DNA of 64,000 nucleotides from Paenibacillus odorifer (GTDB taxonomy: Bacteria; Bacillota; Bacilli; Paenibacillales; Paenibacillaceae). The notes under the pieces are model-generated. The model did not search any database. It worked only from the letters and a program-made list of their open reading frames with translations, and was not told the origin of the DNA. The DNA lies in assembly GCF_000758725.1 (NCBI RefSeq), contig NZ_CP009428.1, forward strand, positions 4,092,001-4,156,000, in the 5' to 3' direction. Below, piece after piece: positions 1 through 9,213 of the stretch (position 1 is its first letter; every line of letters begins with the position of its first letter). The position numbers and the translations under genes were made by a program.

Positions 1-45
1 AGATCCAGTGATCGCATACCCTACTGTTTTTCCGTGCCAATCCAT
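1..45 (-). CDS. dpaB: Dipicolinate synthase subunit B, 5' end only
   Basis: Only the first 15 codons are inside the window, reading MDWHGKTVGYAITGS. This looks like the start of the flavoprotein-like B subunit of dipicolinate synthase (SpoVFB), which works with DpaA to make dipicolinic acid in the mother cell during sporulation. The ATG lies one base after the dpaA stop codon and is preceded by AGGGGG at 55-60, so the two genes are co-transcribed and probably translationally coupled. The call rests mainly on position after dpaA and on the short N-terminal match; the rest of the gene is outside. Confidence 0.8.
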   Translation of the reverse strand, partial: MDWHGKTVGYAITGS

Positions 46-46
46 T

Positions 47-943
47 TTATTCGTCCCCCTTGATTAAAGCCTCGTCCGAAATCGACTGTACCAGCGCATT
101 TGCCATAATAATCCCAGCGCTTTTTGGAGCTACAATGCCAGGGAGTCCTGGAGCCAGCATCGCCTTAATCCCACGTTTTTCAGCATAACGAAAGTCACAA
201 CCGCCTGGTGCAGATGCCAGATCAATAATTACGCAATGCGGCGCAAGCCGCGAGAGCACCTGAGCGGTGATGATCATACTTGGTATCGTATTAAATATAA
301 GATCCACATCCGGTACGTGAAGCAGCAGCTCACTGGTCATAAAAGGCTTCCAGCCCATTTCCTCAGCACGTGCATAATGTTCTTGTTTTCTGACACCAAC
401 CTTTACACTAGCCCCCAGTCCCTGTAGACTTCGAGCCATTGTAAATCCAGTTCTACCTAAACCAAGCACCATTGATTTCGAGCTGTGAATCGTAAAATCC
501 GTGTTCTGAATGGCCATTACCAGCGCTCCCTCCGCTGTCGGGATAGAGTTGTAAATAGCCACATCATCACGATTAAGCAGTTCGATTAACTTTAGTGAGT
601 GCTTGGTACACATCCCGCGCAAGTAACTTTTAGCCATACCGGTATACACTAAACAATCGGATGGCAGCGCAGTGAAATGCTCCTCCAGAATCGTTAAACG
701 CTCAGAAGAAAATAGAGCACTAATATTTCCTTCATCATCACAGCCTACCGTAGGCAACACTAATACATCTGCATTACTTAGCAGCTCTACCGTCAATTGT
801 TCCAGGCTCACCCCTGGGCTAGGGGTCTCCCACTTATCGAACCCGGCAGCGCTTACCGTCGCATCCAATTCCACACATTTCCGAATCACTTCAAGCTGTC
901 TCGCGTCCCCGCCCAGGAACACGATCCTGACGCCAGTAAGCAT
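47..943 (-). CDS. dpaA: Dipicolinate synthase subunit A
   Basis: This 298-residue protein matches SpoVFA/DpaA, the NAD(P)-binding subunit of dipicolinate synthase, which oxidises a lysine-pathway intermediate to dipicolinic acid for the spore core. The N-terminus MLTGVRIVFLGGDARQ is typical of the family, and a second Rossmann segment (VLGLGRTGFTMARSLQGLG) lies near the middle. The start at 943 is chosen because AAAGGAG at 954-960 sits 10 bases upstream; an upstream in-frame ATG at 970 would place that ribosome site inside the gene. dpaB follows after one base. The family is expressed late in the mother cell under sigma-K in Bacillus, but I could not find a convincing sigma-K promoter here. 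Confidence 0.93.
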   Translation of the reverse strand: MLTGVRIVFLGGDARQLEVIRKCVELDATVSAAGFDKWETPSPGVSLEQLTVELLSNADVLVLPTVGCDDEGNISALFSSERLTILEEHFTALPSDCLVYTGMAKSYLRGMCTKHSLKLIELLNRDDVAIYNSIPTAEGALVMAIQNTDFTIHSSKSMVLGLGRTGFTMARSLQGLGASVKVGVRKQEHYARAEEMGWKPFMTSELLLHVPDVDLIFNTIPSMIITAQVLSRLAPHCVIIDLASAPGGCDFRYAEKRGIKAMLAPGLPGIVAPKSAGIIMANALVQSISDEALIKGDE

Positions 944-970
944 AGGGATGACGCTCCTTTCAACATACAC

Positions 971-1443
971 TATCGACTATAAAGCATCTTATGCTGGGCA
1001 TAGTTAATGGGTGAAGAGCGGAAATGAAATCCCCGGCACGCATGGCTGATGGCTGATGAGCAGATGGCTTACGGCTGATGAGTTACGGACCGAGATGCAA
1101 CTATTTGTGTATTTTTTGTCTTTTAGGAGGAGTTTCGGACTGGAGAGCTCTTATTCGACATAAACAGGTTCGATATCAGGTGTTTTTGATCCAATAGTGA
1201 CACTGGGGTCCGAAAACAGCCGAATTAAGCAGAATTGTTGTAAATAAGAGCGCTGAGGTCCGATAGGGGCTTCGTTTTTAATTTGACAGTAGGGTTAGAG
1301 TTGTGGCAGAGCGCCAATGAAAATGCTGAGTTTATTCGATGGGGAAATCGGATGTAGTTGGAGTAGCAGATAGCACTTTATAAAATGCTATCTGCATAAC
1401 AATCGAAGAAAATAATGTTTAATGATAATTAACTCTGCATAAC
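971..1443. other. Non-coding gap between dut and dpaA
   Basis: About 470 bases with no credible gene. It contains a directly repeated GGCTGATGAG (1051-1060 and 1073-1082), the inverted repeat at 1135-1263 and scattered GGTCC/GGACC words. In B. subtilis the small gene ymxH lies between mlpA and the dipicolinate synthase genes; nothing like it is visible here. The dpaA promoter should lie near 960-1010, but no clear sigma-factor consensus could be assigned. Confidence 0.6.
1135..1263. repeat. Degenerate inverted repeat in intergenic DNA
   Basis: Two 21-base arms at 1135-1155 and 1243-1263 are inverted copies of each other, matching at 17 of 21 positions around the words TCGGACT..GAGC.CTTATT. 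The spacer is about 87 bases. Related GGTCCGA/CGGACC words also occur at 1086-1092 and 1207-1213. No coding potential is evident. It may be a decayed short mobile or REP-like element; this is inference. Confidence 0.5.
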
Positions 1444-1491
1444 AAAAAAAGCTCACGAATCATGCCTTGGGCATGAATTCGTAAGCTTTTT
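1444..1491 (-). terminator. Intrinsic terminator after dut
   Basis: A long hairpin pairs GGCATG with CATGCC, ATTCGT with ACGAAT and AAGCT with AGCTT around a 3-base loop, with T-runs on both strands (7 T on the minus strand). It lies 22 bases past the dut stop and would end the rpsO-pnp-ylxY-mlpA-dut transcript. The symmetry makes it potentially bidirectional. Confidence 0.85.
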
Positions 1492-1512
1492 AAATGAATT
1501 ATATCAACAATC

Positions 1513-1959
1513 TTATTTGCCAGTATGACCAAAGCCTCCGGCTCCGCGTTGTGTTTCGGACAACTCTTCCACTTCCACCAAATTAACCACTGGAACAGCT
1601 TGAAATACCATTTGGGCAATCCGCTCATTGCGAGCGATAGCAAACGGCTCCTGCCCCAGATTGATCAAGAGTACTTTGATCTCTCCGCGGTAATCAGCGT
1701 CTATAGTTCCAGGTGTATTTAAGCAGGTAATCCCGTGCTTCAAGGCCAGTCCACTACGCGGACGGATCTGCGCTTCAAGCCCCTCTGGCATAGCCAGTGA
1801 AATCCCTGTTGGAATTAAAGCACGCTCTCCTGGTGCAAGTACAATTTCACCCGCAACTGCAGCATAAAGATCATAACCGGAAGCTTGCTCCGACATTTTA
1901 CAAGGAAGATTTACATCCTCGTTTCCAGTAAGTTTATTGATTTGTACGTAATAAGACAA
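1513..1959 (-). CDS. dut: dUTP diphosphatase (dUTPase)
   Basis: Hydrolyses dUTP to dUMP and pyrophosphate, keeping uracil out of DNA and feeding thymidylate synthesis. All five trimeric dUTPase motifs are present in 148 residues: [12 protein letters not shown] (23-34), PRSGLA (67-72), [14 protein letters not shown] (81-94, catalytic Asp87), RIAQMVF (113-119) and the P-loop-like C-terminal [12 protein letters not shown] prefer the TTG start at 1959: AGGAG ends 8 bases upstream and it gives MSYYVQIN. ATGs at 1965, 1977 and 1983 are in frame, but the first abuts the Shine-Dalgarno and the others precede it. The gene overlaps the mlpA end by 26 bases. Unlike B. subtilis, where dUTPases are prophage-borne, this is a chromosomal operon gene. 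Confidence 0.93.
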   Translation of the reverse strand: MSYYVQINKLTGNEDVNLPCKMSEQASGYDLYAAVAGEIVLAPGERALIPTGISLAMPEGLEAQIRPRSGLALKHGITCLNTPGTIDADYRGEIKVLLINLGQEPFAIARNERIAQMVFQAVPVVNLVEVEELSETQRGAGGFGHTGK

Positions 1960-3202
1960 GATCATCTCTCCTAACATTTGCAATAGCTTTATCTGATGAG
2001 CCTACCATCGCTAAAGAAAGCGGCTCCGCGAACATATGGTCCAGCACACTGTTGATATTGTCCATCGTCACTAGCTGAATTTTGGCGATCATATCGTCCA
2101 ATGTATTATGTCTTCCGAGCATAAGTTCATTTTTTCCGATACGGTTCATTCGGCTGCTAGTGCTTTCGAGACTAAGAATGAGACTGCCTTTAAGCTGCTC
2201 CTTGCCTTTTCTCAGCTCATCTTCACTGAGGCCGTTAGTAGCAAGTTCGTACATCATTTCCTTGATTAACTCCATGACATCTTTTGTTTGCTTGGGCGCT
2301 GTACCAGCATAGACCGTAAACAGACCAGAATCTGCCTGGGAGCTGTGATAGGAATACACCGAATAAGCTAATCCGCGTTTTTCACGAATTTCCTGGAACA
2401 TACGGGAGCTCATCCCTCCGCCTACGGCATTATTGATCAGCACCATAGCATATTGCAAGGGATCGCCAGAACGTACGCCAGGCAAGGAAAGACAGATGTG
2501 ATTCTGCTCTGTTTTCTTGCGGTGAAATAAGAGTTCTCCATAGTAATCTGGTGGAGTCAGCGGCGCACTTGTACCATGATTATCAAAAGAACCAAAATGC
2601 TGTTCCAGCAGTTCGATCAATCCATCACTAATGTTGCCGGCTACACTTATAACCGTATTCTCAATCGTGTATTGTTCCTTCATGTACGCCCGAAGATCAT
2701 CCGGCTTCATCTCCATCAGCCGTTCCTTCAAGCCAAGGATGGAATACGCTAGCGGATGGTCCTTGTAGGCAGCAGCACACATTAAATCATGTACAAGATC
2801 ATCCGGCGTGTCTTCGCACATGGAGATTTCCTCAAGGATGACATTCTTTTCTTTCTCCAGCTCTTCAGCGTCCATCCGTGAACGGAAGAACATATCCGCT
2901 AATACATCTACAGCGATGGGCAGATGCTCATCCAGTACTTTAGCATAATAACATGTATATTCCTTTGAGGTAAACGCATTTACATTGCCCCCGATGGCGT
3001 CAAACTGCTCAGCAATATCCTTGGCGCTGTACCGATCCGTACCTTTAAAAAGCATATGTTCTACAAAATGGGATATCCCGTTGTTTCCAGGGTGTTCATT
3101 CCGAGAGCCTGTCTTTACCCAGATTCCGAAAGAAACGGACCGGCCAGTCGGGATTTTCTCCATTACCACTCGTAAACCATTGGATAACACTATTTTTTCC
3201 AC
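1934..3202 (-). CDS. mlpA: M16 family zinc peptidase (YmxG/MlpA-like)
   Basis: An insulinase-family metallopeptidase of 422 residues. The inverted zinc motif HFVEH is at 45-49, and the distal glutamate ligand lies in the NVILEE segment near residue 125, the usual 76-residue spacing. The C-terminal half carries the second, non-catalytic M16 domain with the conserved [12 protein letters not shown] stretch. A GTG start at 3202 is chosen because AGGAGG ends 7 bases upstream; an in-frame TTG at 3220 would precede that site. No signal peptide is visible, so it is probably cytoplasmic. The B. subtilis homologue, MlpA, lies at the same position between ylxY and the dipicolinate synthase genes. The natural substrate cannot be inferred. 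Confidence 0.92.
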   Translation of the reverse strand: MEKIVLSNGLRVVMEKIPTGRSVSFGIWVKTGSRNEHPGNNGISHFVEHMLFKGTDRYSAKDIAEQFDAIGGNVNAFTSKEYTCYYAKVLDEHLPIAVDVLADMFFRSRMDAEELEKEKNVILEEISMCEDTPDDLVHDLMCAAAYKDHPLAYSILGLKERLMEMKPDDLRAYMKEQYTIENTVISVAGNISDGLIELLEQHFGSFDNHGTSAPLTPPDYYGELLFHRKKTEQNHICLSLPGVRSGDPLQYAMVLINNAVGGGMSSRMFQEIREKRGLAYSVYSYHSSQADSGLFTVYAGTAPKQTKDVMELIKEMMYELATNGLSEDELRKGKEQLKGSLILSLESTSSRMNRIGKNELMLGRHNTLDDMIAKIQLVTMDNINSVLDHMFAEPLSLAMVGSSDKAIANVRRDDLVLLRTNQ

Positions 3203-3280
3203 TTCAAGTCCTCCTGGCAAATAGCCATGTTCTATCTAATTTAATTACACGTGCCTATAATCCTACCAGAAATACAGCTC

Positions 3281-4264
3281 TCACTCAACATTAGAGGGGA
3301 TCAGCCGCTCTGCTGAGAGCGTTTGAGTAACTGTGCCTAACTGCAACCCTTTTGCTTTGATTCCACGTATCATGGCCCTCAGAGCTTTGGAGGATGAGGC
3401 TGTGGGATGCATTAAGACTAGAGTGCCTGGTTCCGCTTTGCTTGTGATTTTGGCAACTACAGATTCAGGAGAAGGATTACGCCAATCCACGGTATCCACG
3501 GTCCATAGTACGGTCTTGAGCCCTAAACTGCTGGCAATTTCTACTGTCTCCTGATCGAAATCACCAGAAGGGGGTGCGAACCATTTATTAGTGACTCCAA
3601 GCGATTCCTTTAACAGCTTTTGTGTCTTCTCAATTTCTACAGTAGCTCGCGCACGACTTAAAGTACTCATATTAGGGTGGGTATAAGCATGATTCTCCAT
3701 CTCATGACCACGTTTTAGCATTTCTTTAGCCAGCTCCGGATTTTTACTCAGCCAGCTCCCATCCAGAAAAAACGTAACTTTAACGTTCTCTTCATCCAAA
3801 ACATCCAACATTGGCACAATGTACTCATTTCCCCACGCCACATTAATCATCAACGATACCATCGGTTTGGCCGGATTCCCACGATATATGGGTTCAGCTC
3901 CCAGTTGATTCAGTGATATCTGTGGTTCAATCTGCCGATACACAAATTTTATAGGTTCTTTTGGCGCCAAAAGAGCATTCCGATATGTACTCTCTACATC
4001 AATCTCAAGTCCGTTATAACCCGGAATCGCCTTCCATACCCGATCAACCACGGCATTCACTGGAGGGGCATTAAGTTTGGCTGCGGCGGTCTCAATCCGT
4101 GTCCGAAGATCATTGTTCTCCGGCTTAGAAATATCCTTCCACACAGCTAGGTCATCCTGCGGCTTCAATTGCGCAAGCATGTCCTTTACCGGTCCCTGAG
4201 TGCTGCCAATTCCTATCACGATCGCAATACAAGCAACCACTAAAGCCACTTTTTCCGTCTTCAT
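3281..4264 (-). CDS. ylxY: Polysaccharide deacetylase-like protein (YlxY type)
   Basis: A 327-residue exported or membrane-anchored protein with an N-terminal hydrophobic segment (ALVVACIAIVIGIG, about residues 6-19) and a C-terminal NodB-like carbohydrate esterase 4 domain. The zinc-binding HAYTHPN (HxxxHP) motif is present and so is the late segment TLVLMHPT. The first catalytic motif, normally TFDDG, is replaced by INVAWG, so the metal-binding and base aspartates are missing. This degeneracy appears typical of the YlxY subgroup, so deacetylase activity is doubtful. The start has GGAGG 8 bases upstream. It lies between pnp and mlpA as in B. subtilis. Confidence 0.85.
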   Translation of the reverse strand: MKTEKVALVVACIAIVIGIGSTQGPVKDMLAQLKPQDDLAVWKDISKPENNDLRTRIETAAAKLNAPPVNAVVDRVWKAIPGYNGLEIDVESTYRNALLAPKEPIKFVYRQIEPQISLNQLGAEPIYRGNPAKPMVSLMINVAWGNEYIVPMLDVLDEENVKVTFFLDGSWLSKNPELAKEMLKRGHEMENHAYTHPNMSTLSRARATVEIEKTQKLLKESLGVTNKWFAPPSGDFDQETVEIASSLGLKTVLWTVDTVDWRNPSPESVVAKITSKAEPGTLVLMHPTASSSKALRAMIRGIKAKGLQLGTVTQTLSAERLIPSNVE

Positions 4265-4414
4265 GACGACTTCCTCCCCGGCAGAAACGACTTGTAGTCC
4301 GTTCCACACGAATACAAAGACACTTTGTCCCAATCTATGAGACAAGAGAGGAATTTATGTCATAAGAACAGAGGCAAGAGGCGTGATAGTGATGCACTTT
4401 ACTTTATTTCATAT

Positions 4415-4453
4415 AAAAAAAGAGCCAGAACGCAATCGCTTCTGTCTCCTTTT
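4415..4453 (-). terminator. Intrinsic terminator after pnp
   Basis: On the minus strand a hairpin with arms AGACAGAAGCG and CGTTCTGGCT closes on an ATTG loop and is followed by seven T residues. It lies about 50 bases past the pnp stop. A second perfect dyad, AGGTACC at 4465-4471 with GGTACCT at 4480-4486, sits between the stop codon and the terminator and may protect the 3' end. Confidence 0.75.
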
Positions 4454-4499
4454 ATTATGCTATTAGGTACCTTAGAAAAGGTACCTCTACAATTGAAAC

Positions 4500-6602
4500 T
4501 TAAGCTTTAGCTCCAGTTTCCGAAGTCAATACCGCTTTACGCGACAGGTTAACCCGGCCTTGTTGGTCGATTTCCGTAACTTTAACGGTAATTGTATCCC
4601 CGACAGCTACAACATCTTCAACCTTAGCTACGCGCTCAGTGGACAATTGGGAAATGTGTACCAATCCGTCTTTACCCGGAATTAGTTCAACAAATGCTCC
4701 GAATTTCTCAATACGTCTAACTGTACCCACATAGATTTCTCCGACTTGTACTTCACGCACTAGTCCTTCGATAATCGAACGTGCCTTTTGGATCATCTCT
4801 TCATCTGAAGAACCGATAAAGACACGGCCATCTTGTTCGATGTCGATTTTTACGCCGGTTTCTTCAATAATTTTATTGATAATCTTACCACCAGCACCGA
4901 TAACATCACGGATTTTGTCCGGATTGATGTTGATAATAATGATTTTTGGAGCATATTTGGACAGATTAGGTCTTGGCGCAGAGATCGCTTCATTCATTTT
5001 GTCCAAGATGAACAGACGGCCTTCTTTAGCCTGCTGAAGTGCATCCTGAAGAATGTTGCGGTCGATACCGGCAATTTTAATGTCCATTTGAATAGCTGTA
5101 ACACCTTCTGCTGTACCAGCTACCTTGAAGTCCATATCTCCGAGATGATCTTCCATACCTTGAATATCCGTCAGGATGGAGACATGCTCTCCGTCTTTGA
5201 TCAGACCCATTGCTACTCCGGCTACCGGTGCTTTGATTGGCACACCAGCGTCCATCATAGCCAGAATGCTGGCACAGATACTTGCCTGGGAAGTAGAACC
5301 GTTAGATTCAATCGCTTCTGATACTAGACGAATCGTGTACGGGAATTCAGTTTCACTAGGTATAACCTTGGATAATGCACGTTCTCCAAGTGCTCCATGA
5401 CCGATTTCACGGCGTCCTGGTGCTCTAAGCGGACGAGCTTCCCCTACGCTGAACGGCGGGAAGTTGTAATGGTGCATGAAACGTTTCGTTTCAGTAGGAT
5501 CGATTCCGTCGAGAATTTGCACATCACCTAGTGCTCCAAGGGTACAAACGCTAAGGATTTGTGTTTGTCCACGTGTAAACAGACCGGAACCGTGTGTACG
5601 CGGTAACAGACTTGTATCACATTCAATCGGACGGATTTCATCAAGTTTACGTCCATCTGGACGAACCTTATCATGTGTGATTAGACGTCTTACTTCATCC
5701 TTCACGATATCATGTAGGACTTCTTTAACATCTTTCAGAAGCTCCGGTGCTTCTATGTACTTCTCTACGAAATACGCAACCGCTTCATCATTAACGACAT
5801 CAATCGCTTCCTGACGCGCATGTTTTTCAGCTATTTTAACGGCTTCCACCAGACGAGCCTCAGCAAATGCACGGACCTCAGTATTCACGTCAGCATTCAC
5901 TGTATGCAGCTTCACAGCCATTTTTTCTTTACCAGCCACTTTAACCAGTTCTTCAATGGTTGCAACGATCTTGCGGATTTCATCATGACCGAACATAATC
6001 GCTTCGAGCATCACATCTTCCGTCACTTCGTTCGCTTCTGCTTCAACCATCATGATTGCATCCTTCGTTCCAGCAACCACTACATAAACATCACTGATTG
6101 CTTGCTGAGACATATCCGGATTGATCACAAACTCTCCATTAATCCGACCTACAGCAACGCCGCCGATTGGTCCATCAAAAGGCACATCGGAAATACTAAG
6201 TGCAGCTGAAGTACCGATCATAGCAGCAATATCTGGTGCGCAGTCCTGATCCACACTCATTACCATGTTCAATACCTGAACATCGTTACGAAATCCTTCA
6301 GGGAACAGTGGTCTGATTGGACGGTCTGTCAAACGGCTTGACAGAATCGCTTTCTCACTCGGTCTACCTTCCCGTTTAATAAATCCGCCAGGAATTTTAC
6401 CTACCGCATATAATCTTTCCTCATAGTTGACTGTAAGCGGGAAAAAATCCAGATCCTTAGGCTCTTTCGAAGCCGTAACGGTACATAATACCGAAGTATC
6501 CCCGTAACGCACCATAACAGCTGCATTTGCTTGTTTAGCCAGGCGGCCCGTTTCCAGCACAAGGCGTCTTCCACCCAGCTGCATTTCTACACGTTTTTCC
6601 AT
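4500..6602 (-). CDS. pnp: Polyribonucleotide nucleotidyltransferase (PNPase)
   Basis: A phosphate-dependent 3'-5' exoribonuclease that degrades mRNA and can also polymerise NDPs. At 700 residues it has the full family architecture: first RNase PH-like domain (about 1-140), helical linker, second catalytic RNase PH domain (about 310-540), a KH domain with the GAGG loop ([15 protein letters not shown]), and a C-terminal S1 domain ([20 protein letters not shown]). The start has AAGGAGG five bases upstream. It follows rpsO, the usual order in Firmicutes. The 293-base rpsO-pnp gap holds a terminator-like hairpin, so pnp may have its own promoter, which I could not place with confidence. Confidence 0.97.
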   Translation of the reverse strand: MEKRVEMQLGGRRLVLETGRLAKQANAAVMVRYGDTSVLCTVTASKEPKDLDFFPLTVNYEERLYAVGKIPGGFIKREGRPSEKAILSSRLTDRPIRPLFPEGFRNDVQVLNMVMSVDQDCAPDIAAMIGTSAALSISDVPFDGPIGGVAVGRINGEFVINPDMSQQAISDVYVVVAGTKDAIMMVEAEANEVTEDVMLEAIMFGHDEIRKIVATIEELVKVAGKEKMAVKLHTVNADVNTEVRAFAEARLVEAVKIAEKHARQEAIDVVNDEAVAYFVEKYIEAPELLKDVKEVLHDIVKDEVRRLITHDKVRPDGRKLDEIRPIECDTSLLPRTHGSGLFTRGQTQILSVCTLGALGDVQILDGIDPTETKRFMHHYNFPPFSVGEARPLRAPGRREIGHGALGERALSKVIPSETEFPYTIRLVSEAIESNGSTSQASICASILAMMDAGVPIKAPVAGVAMGLIKDGEHVSILTDIQGMEDHLGDMDFKVAGTAEGVTAIQMDIKIAGIDRNILQDALQQAKEGRLFILDKMNEAISAPRPNLSKYAPKIIIININPDKIRDVIGAGGKIINKIIEETGVKIDIEQDGRVFIGSSDEEMIQKARSIIEGLVREVQVGEIYVGTVRRIEKFGAFVELIPGKDGLVHISQLSTERVAKVEDVVAVGDTITVKVTEIDQQGRVNLSRKAVLTSETGAKA

Positions 6603-6723
6603 AAATACCTCCTTGAATAGTAGTAGACCCGCAGTCTAAAATAGCAGGTTCACATATCGATCTAAATGAATTGGAAAGGCTTGTCCCAAAGGGAGGCTAC
6701 CTATTCTGTATGCATATAAGAAG

Positions 6724-6763
6724 AAACGGCTGGGCCTTACTGAAAAGTAAAGCCGCCGTTTTT
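6724..6763. terminator. Terminator-like hairpin between rpsO and pnp
   Basis: AAACGGC at 6724-6730 pairs with GCCGTTT at 6755-6761, extended inward by CTTACT with AGTAAAG around a GAAA loop. The T-run is best on the plus strand (GTTTTTG). On the minus strand, the direction of the genes, the run is interrupted (TTTCTTCTT). It could partly terminate rpsO transcription, or be a processing or stability hairpin in the pnp leader. Confidence 0.55.
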
Positions 6764-6895
6764 GCGAATAATCTCATCGATCCTAATATTAAGTTTTCCC
6801 TAAATTTTCAAAAAGCAACCCAGCTGTCCCGCTGTCGCTCCGAGAAGGACATACGGTATACAACCAGGCTGCTTTAAGAGTAATCTTATGGAAAA

Positions 6896-7165
6896 TTAAC
6901 GACGCAATCCCAGTCTTTCGATCAGGGCGCTGTAACGTCTGATGTCTTTGTTTTTCAAATACGCCAGAAGTTTACGACGTTGTCCAACCATTTTCAACAA
7001 TCCGCGACGGGAGTGATGATCTTTCTTGTGCGTACGCAAGTGGTCAGTCAAATTAACGATGTTCTCCGTTAGGATAGCAACTTGCACCTCAGGGGATCCA
7101 GTATCGGATTCGTGAGTTTTGTGCTCGTCGATCAATTGATGTTTACGTTCTTGAGTTAATGCCAT
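6896..7165 (-). CDS. rpsO: 30S ribosomal protein S15
   Basis: Primary 16S rRNA-binding protein of the small-subunit platform, 89 residues, with the characteristic [16 protein letters not shown] and [19 protein letters not shown] segments. The start at 7165 (MALTQERK) follows AAGGAGGTGA, an essentially perfect anti-16S match; an in-frame ATG at 7207 lies in the leader and is not used. It is expressed from its own promoter (7268-7296), and S15 commonly represses its own mRNA in the leader. Confidence 0.97.
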   Translation of the reverse strand: MALTQERKHQLIDEHKTHESDTGSPEVQVAILTENIVNLTDHLRTHKKDHHSRRGLLKMVGQRRKLLAYLKNKDIRRYSALIERLGLRR

Positions 7166-7267
7166 CCTGTTCACCTCCTTCAATATAATCGCCACTAGCC
7201 TCGTCACCGTCGGTGAGAACGTGCAACCAAGCTAAGGTTATGATGCTGTAAGCCAGCAACGTTACTT

Positions 7268-7296
7268 AGTATAGCATCTCCATTAACAAAAGTAAA
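7268..7296 (-). promoter_or_regulatory. Sigma-A promoter for rpsO
   Basis: TTTACT (-35, 7291-7296) and TATACT (-10, 7268-7273) are separated by exactly 17 bases, with an extended -10 TGC immediately upstream of the hexamer. Transcription would start near 7261 and leave a leader of about 95 bases before the rpsO ATG. That leader contains the palindrome TCACCGACGGTGA near 7204-7216. Confidence 0.75.
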
Positions 7297-7313
7297 CGGC
7301 TTGTCCGGGATGA

Positions 7314-8261
7314 CTATAAATTATACTCCAGAATCTTCTTCGCGGTTTCTGCATCCTCGCCAATCTGAGTAATCAATGCCCCAATGGAGTCAAACTTCCG
7401 TTCTGGACGAATGTAAGATACCAATTCTACCTTAAGCTCTTGATCATACAGGTCACCCTCGAAGTCAAACAGATGTACCTCAAAGCTCGGAGTCAACACA
7501 CCCTCATGAAAGGTTGGTTTAACGCCCACATTCATAACCCCGTACAGAACTTTATCCTTATAAAAGACTCGAACCGCATATACACCTTTGGTCGGAATGA
7601 CAAAATGATCACTGAGCTTCAAATTGGCAGTTGGAAAACCAATTGTGCGGCCTCTCTTCTCACCATGCCCCACTTCACCACGCAGATGATAGCAACGTCC
7701 GAACCAGGAGTTTGCCAGTCCCAGATCTCCATTTTGGAGACTTTTGCGAATGCCGGAGCTGCTAACCTTTTCGCCTTCAAGCAGAAAAGGAGGAGCAACT
7801 TCCACATTCATAACACCTTCACCCAGCTTACGAAGCATCTCAACATCGCCTTCACCTTGGTAGCCAAAGCGAAAGTCAAAGCCAACAACTGCAGTTACAA
7901 TATGTAGCGGCAAAAGCATAACAGAGACAAAATTCTGTGGACTAACCCGGGAAAGCTGCTCATTAAATTCAATAACATACAGGATATCTACACCCATGCT
8001 GGCAAGAATCTCTTGCTTTTCAAAGGGTGGCGTCAAGTACCCTTCATAATCCCCCTTACCCATAACATCTTTGGGATGAGGATGAAATGTAAGGACTGCA
8101 GCCGGCACACCTTGTTTACGGGCTAAGGCCACAGCGGATGTAATGACACTGGCATGTCCACGATGCAGGCCGTCAAACTGCCCTAGAGCAGCCACTTGAG
8201 GTTGTGCCCATTCGGCAGCAGTCTCCGGCGACATCGGATAGGTTAACGTTACGGTTCTCAC
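7314..8261 (-). CDS. ribF: Bifunctional riboflavin kinase / FAD synthetase
   Basis: Phosphorylates riboflavin to FMN and adenylates FMN to FAD. The N-terminal nucleotidyltransferase domain carries GQFDGLHRGH and VGFDFRFGYQGEGD; the C-terminal kinase domain carries GRTIGFPTANL and the later CDS-end segment RPERKFDSIGAL. It is 315 residues from a GTG start at 8261, chosen because AGGTGA lies 8 bases upstream; an upstream in-frame GTG at 8273 overlaps that site. It follows truB after 37 bases, the usual end of the nusA-infB operon in Firmicutes. Confidence 0.95.
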   Translation of the reverse strand: MRTVTLTYPMSPETAAEWAQPQVAALGQFDGLHRGHASVITSAVALARKQGVPAAVLTFHPHPKDVMGKGDYEGYLTPPFEKQEILASMGVDILYVIEFNEQLSRVSPQNFVSVMLLPLHIVTAVVGFDFRFGYQGEGDVEMLRKLGEGVMNVEVAPPFLLEGEKVSSSGIRKSLQNGDLGLANSWFGRCYHLRGEVGHGEKRGRTIGFPTANLKLSDHFVIPTKGVYAVRVFYKDKVLYGVMNVGVKPTFHEGVLTPSFEVHLFDFEGDLYDQELKVELVSYIRPERKFDSIGALITQIGEDAETAKKILEYNL

Positions 8262-8298
8262 GCTGTTTCTCACCTACAATTCACTTGGTAAAATTGAT

Positions 8299-9213
8299 TT
8301 AAGCTTGTGCAAACACTTTTACTGGGGCAATAGCACCTGTCTCTTCCAGCTCATAAATGCCAAGAAACAATCCCTGAAGATCGTATAGCCGAATTTGACC
8401 TGCTGTCTTCACTTCTGGAGCAATGAACCGCGAAGACAAACGTTGACCCTGCAGTGCTGCCTTCTTCTTCTCATCCATAACGGTATGCTTAGGCAAATGC
8501 GAAATTGCCTCATCAGCAGCGATTAAATGATCTTCTAATGTTCCGGCTTCCTTGTGCGCGGCAATATCCTCAAGGGATAAACAATGGCTGGCAGAAATTC
8601 CTGCCGACATTGTTCTCTCCAGCTTCACCATTACACCCGGCAGTCCAAGCGCACGACCGATATCAACACAAAGTGTTCGAATATACGTGCCTTTGGAGCA
8701 TAATACCCGGAAAGTGATGTCGGGATGATTACCTTCCCAAGTCATATCCGTCATTTCGATTTCATAAATCTCTACTTCACGACTTTTTCGTTCAACGGTC
8801 TTGCCTTCTCTAGCCAATTCATAAAGACGTTTGCCATCCACTTTCACCGCAGAGTACATGGGAGGAACCTGAGAAATTACACCTTTGAAAGAGGCAAGCA
8901 CTGCAAGAATCTCTTCCTCAGATACATGAACCTCATCTACACTTTCCGTAATGGTTCCAGTTAAGTCTTCAGTATCACTGGACATCCCCAGTCTCAGTGT
9001 TGCCACATATTCTTTGGGCAGCTCCTGAATATACTCCACAACGCGAGTCGCACGTCCCAGACAAAGCGGCAATACACCAGTCACTTGGGGATCTAGTGTC
9101 CCCGTATGACCAATCCGTTTCATGCCGAGAATACGGCGTGCCTTGGCTACAACATCATGTGAAGTGAAGCCTGCCGGTTTATAAACCGCCAGAACACCTT
9201 CTAATTCACTCAT
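8299..9213 (-). CDS. truB: tRNA pseudouridine(55) synthase
   Basis: Converts uridine 55 in the T-loop of tRNAs to pseudouridine. The catalytic motif GTLDPQVTGVLP, including the nucleophilic Asp, is near residue 40, and VDGKRLYELAREG and the KGTYIRTLC segment are intact. The C-terminus has the PUA-like extension (GQIRLYDLQGLFLGIYE). It is 304 residues. The ATG overlaps the nrnA stop as ATGA, so translation is likely coupled to nrnA. Confidence 0.96.
   Translation of the reverse strand: MSELEGVLAVYKPAGFTSHDVVAKARRILGMKRIGHTGTLDPQVTGVLPLCLGRATRVVEYIQELPKEYVATLRLGMSSDTEDLTGTITESVDEVHVSEEEILAVLASFKGVISQVPPMYSAVKVDGKRLYELAREGKTVERKSREVEIYEIEMTDMTWEGNHPDITFRVLCSKGTYIRTLCVDIGRALGLPGVMVKLERTMSAGISASHCLSLEDIAAHKEAGTLEDHLIAADEAISHLPKHTVMDEKKKAALQGQRLSSRFIAPEVKTAGQIRLYDLQGLFLGIYELEETGAIAPVKVFAQA

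Noticed and set aside
960..1010. Sigma-K promoter for dpaA
   Set aside because: A CATA word is present but spacing to a -35 AC and the rest of the -10 do not fit well enough to call.
4833..5321. Plus-strand open frame of 162 codons opposite pnp
   Set aside because: Lies wholly within conserved PNPase sequence on the other strand, with no ribosome site or recognisable domain.
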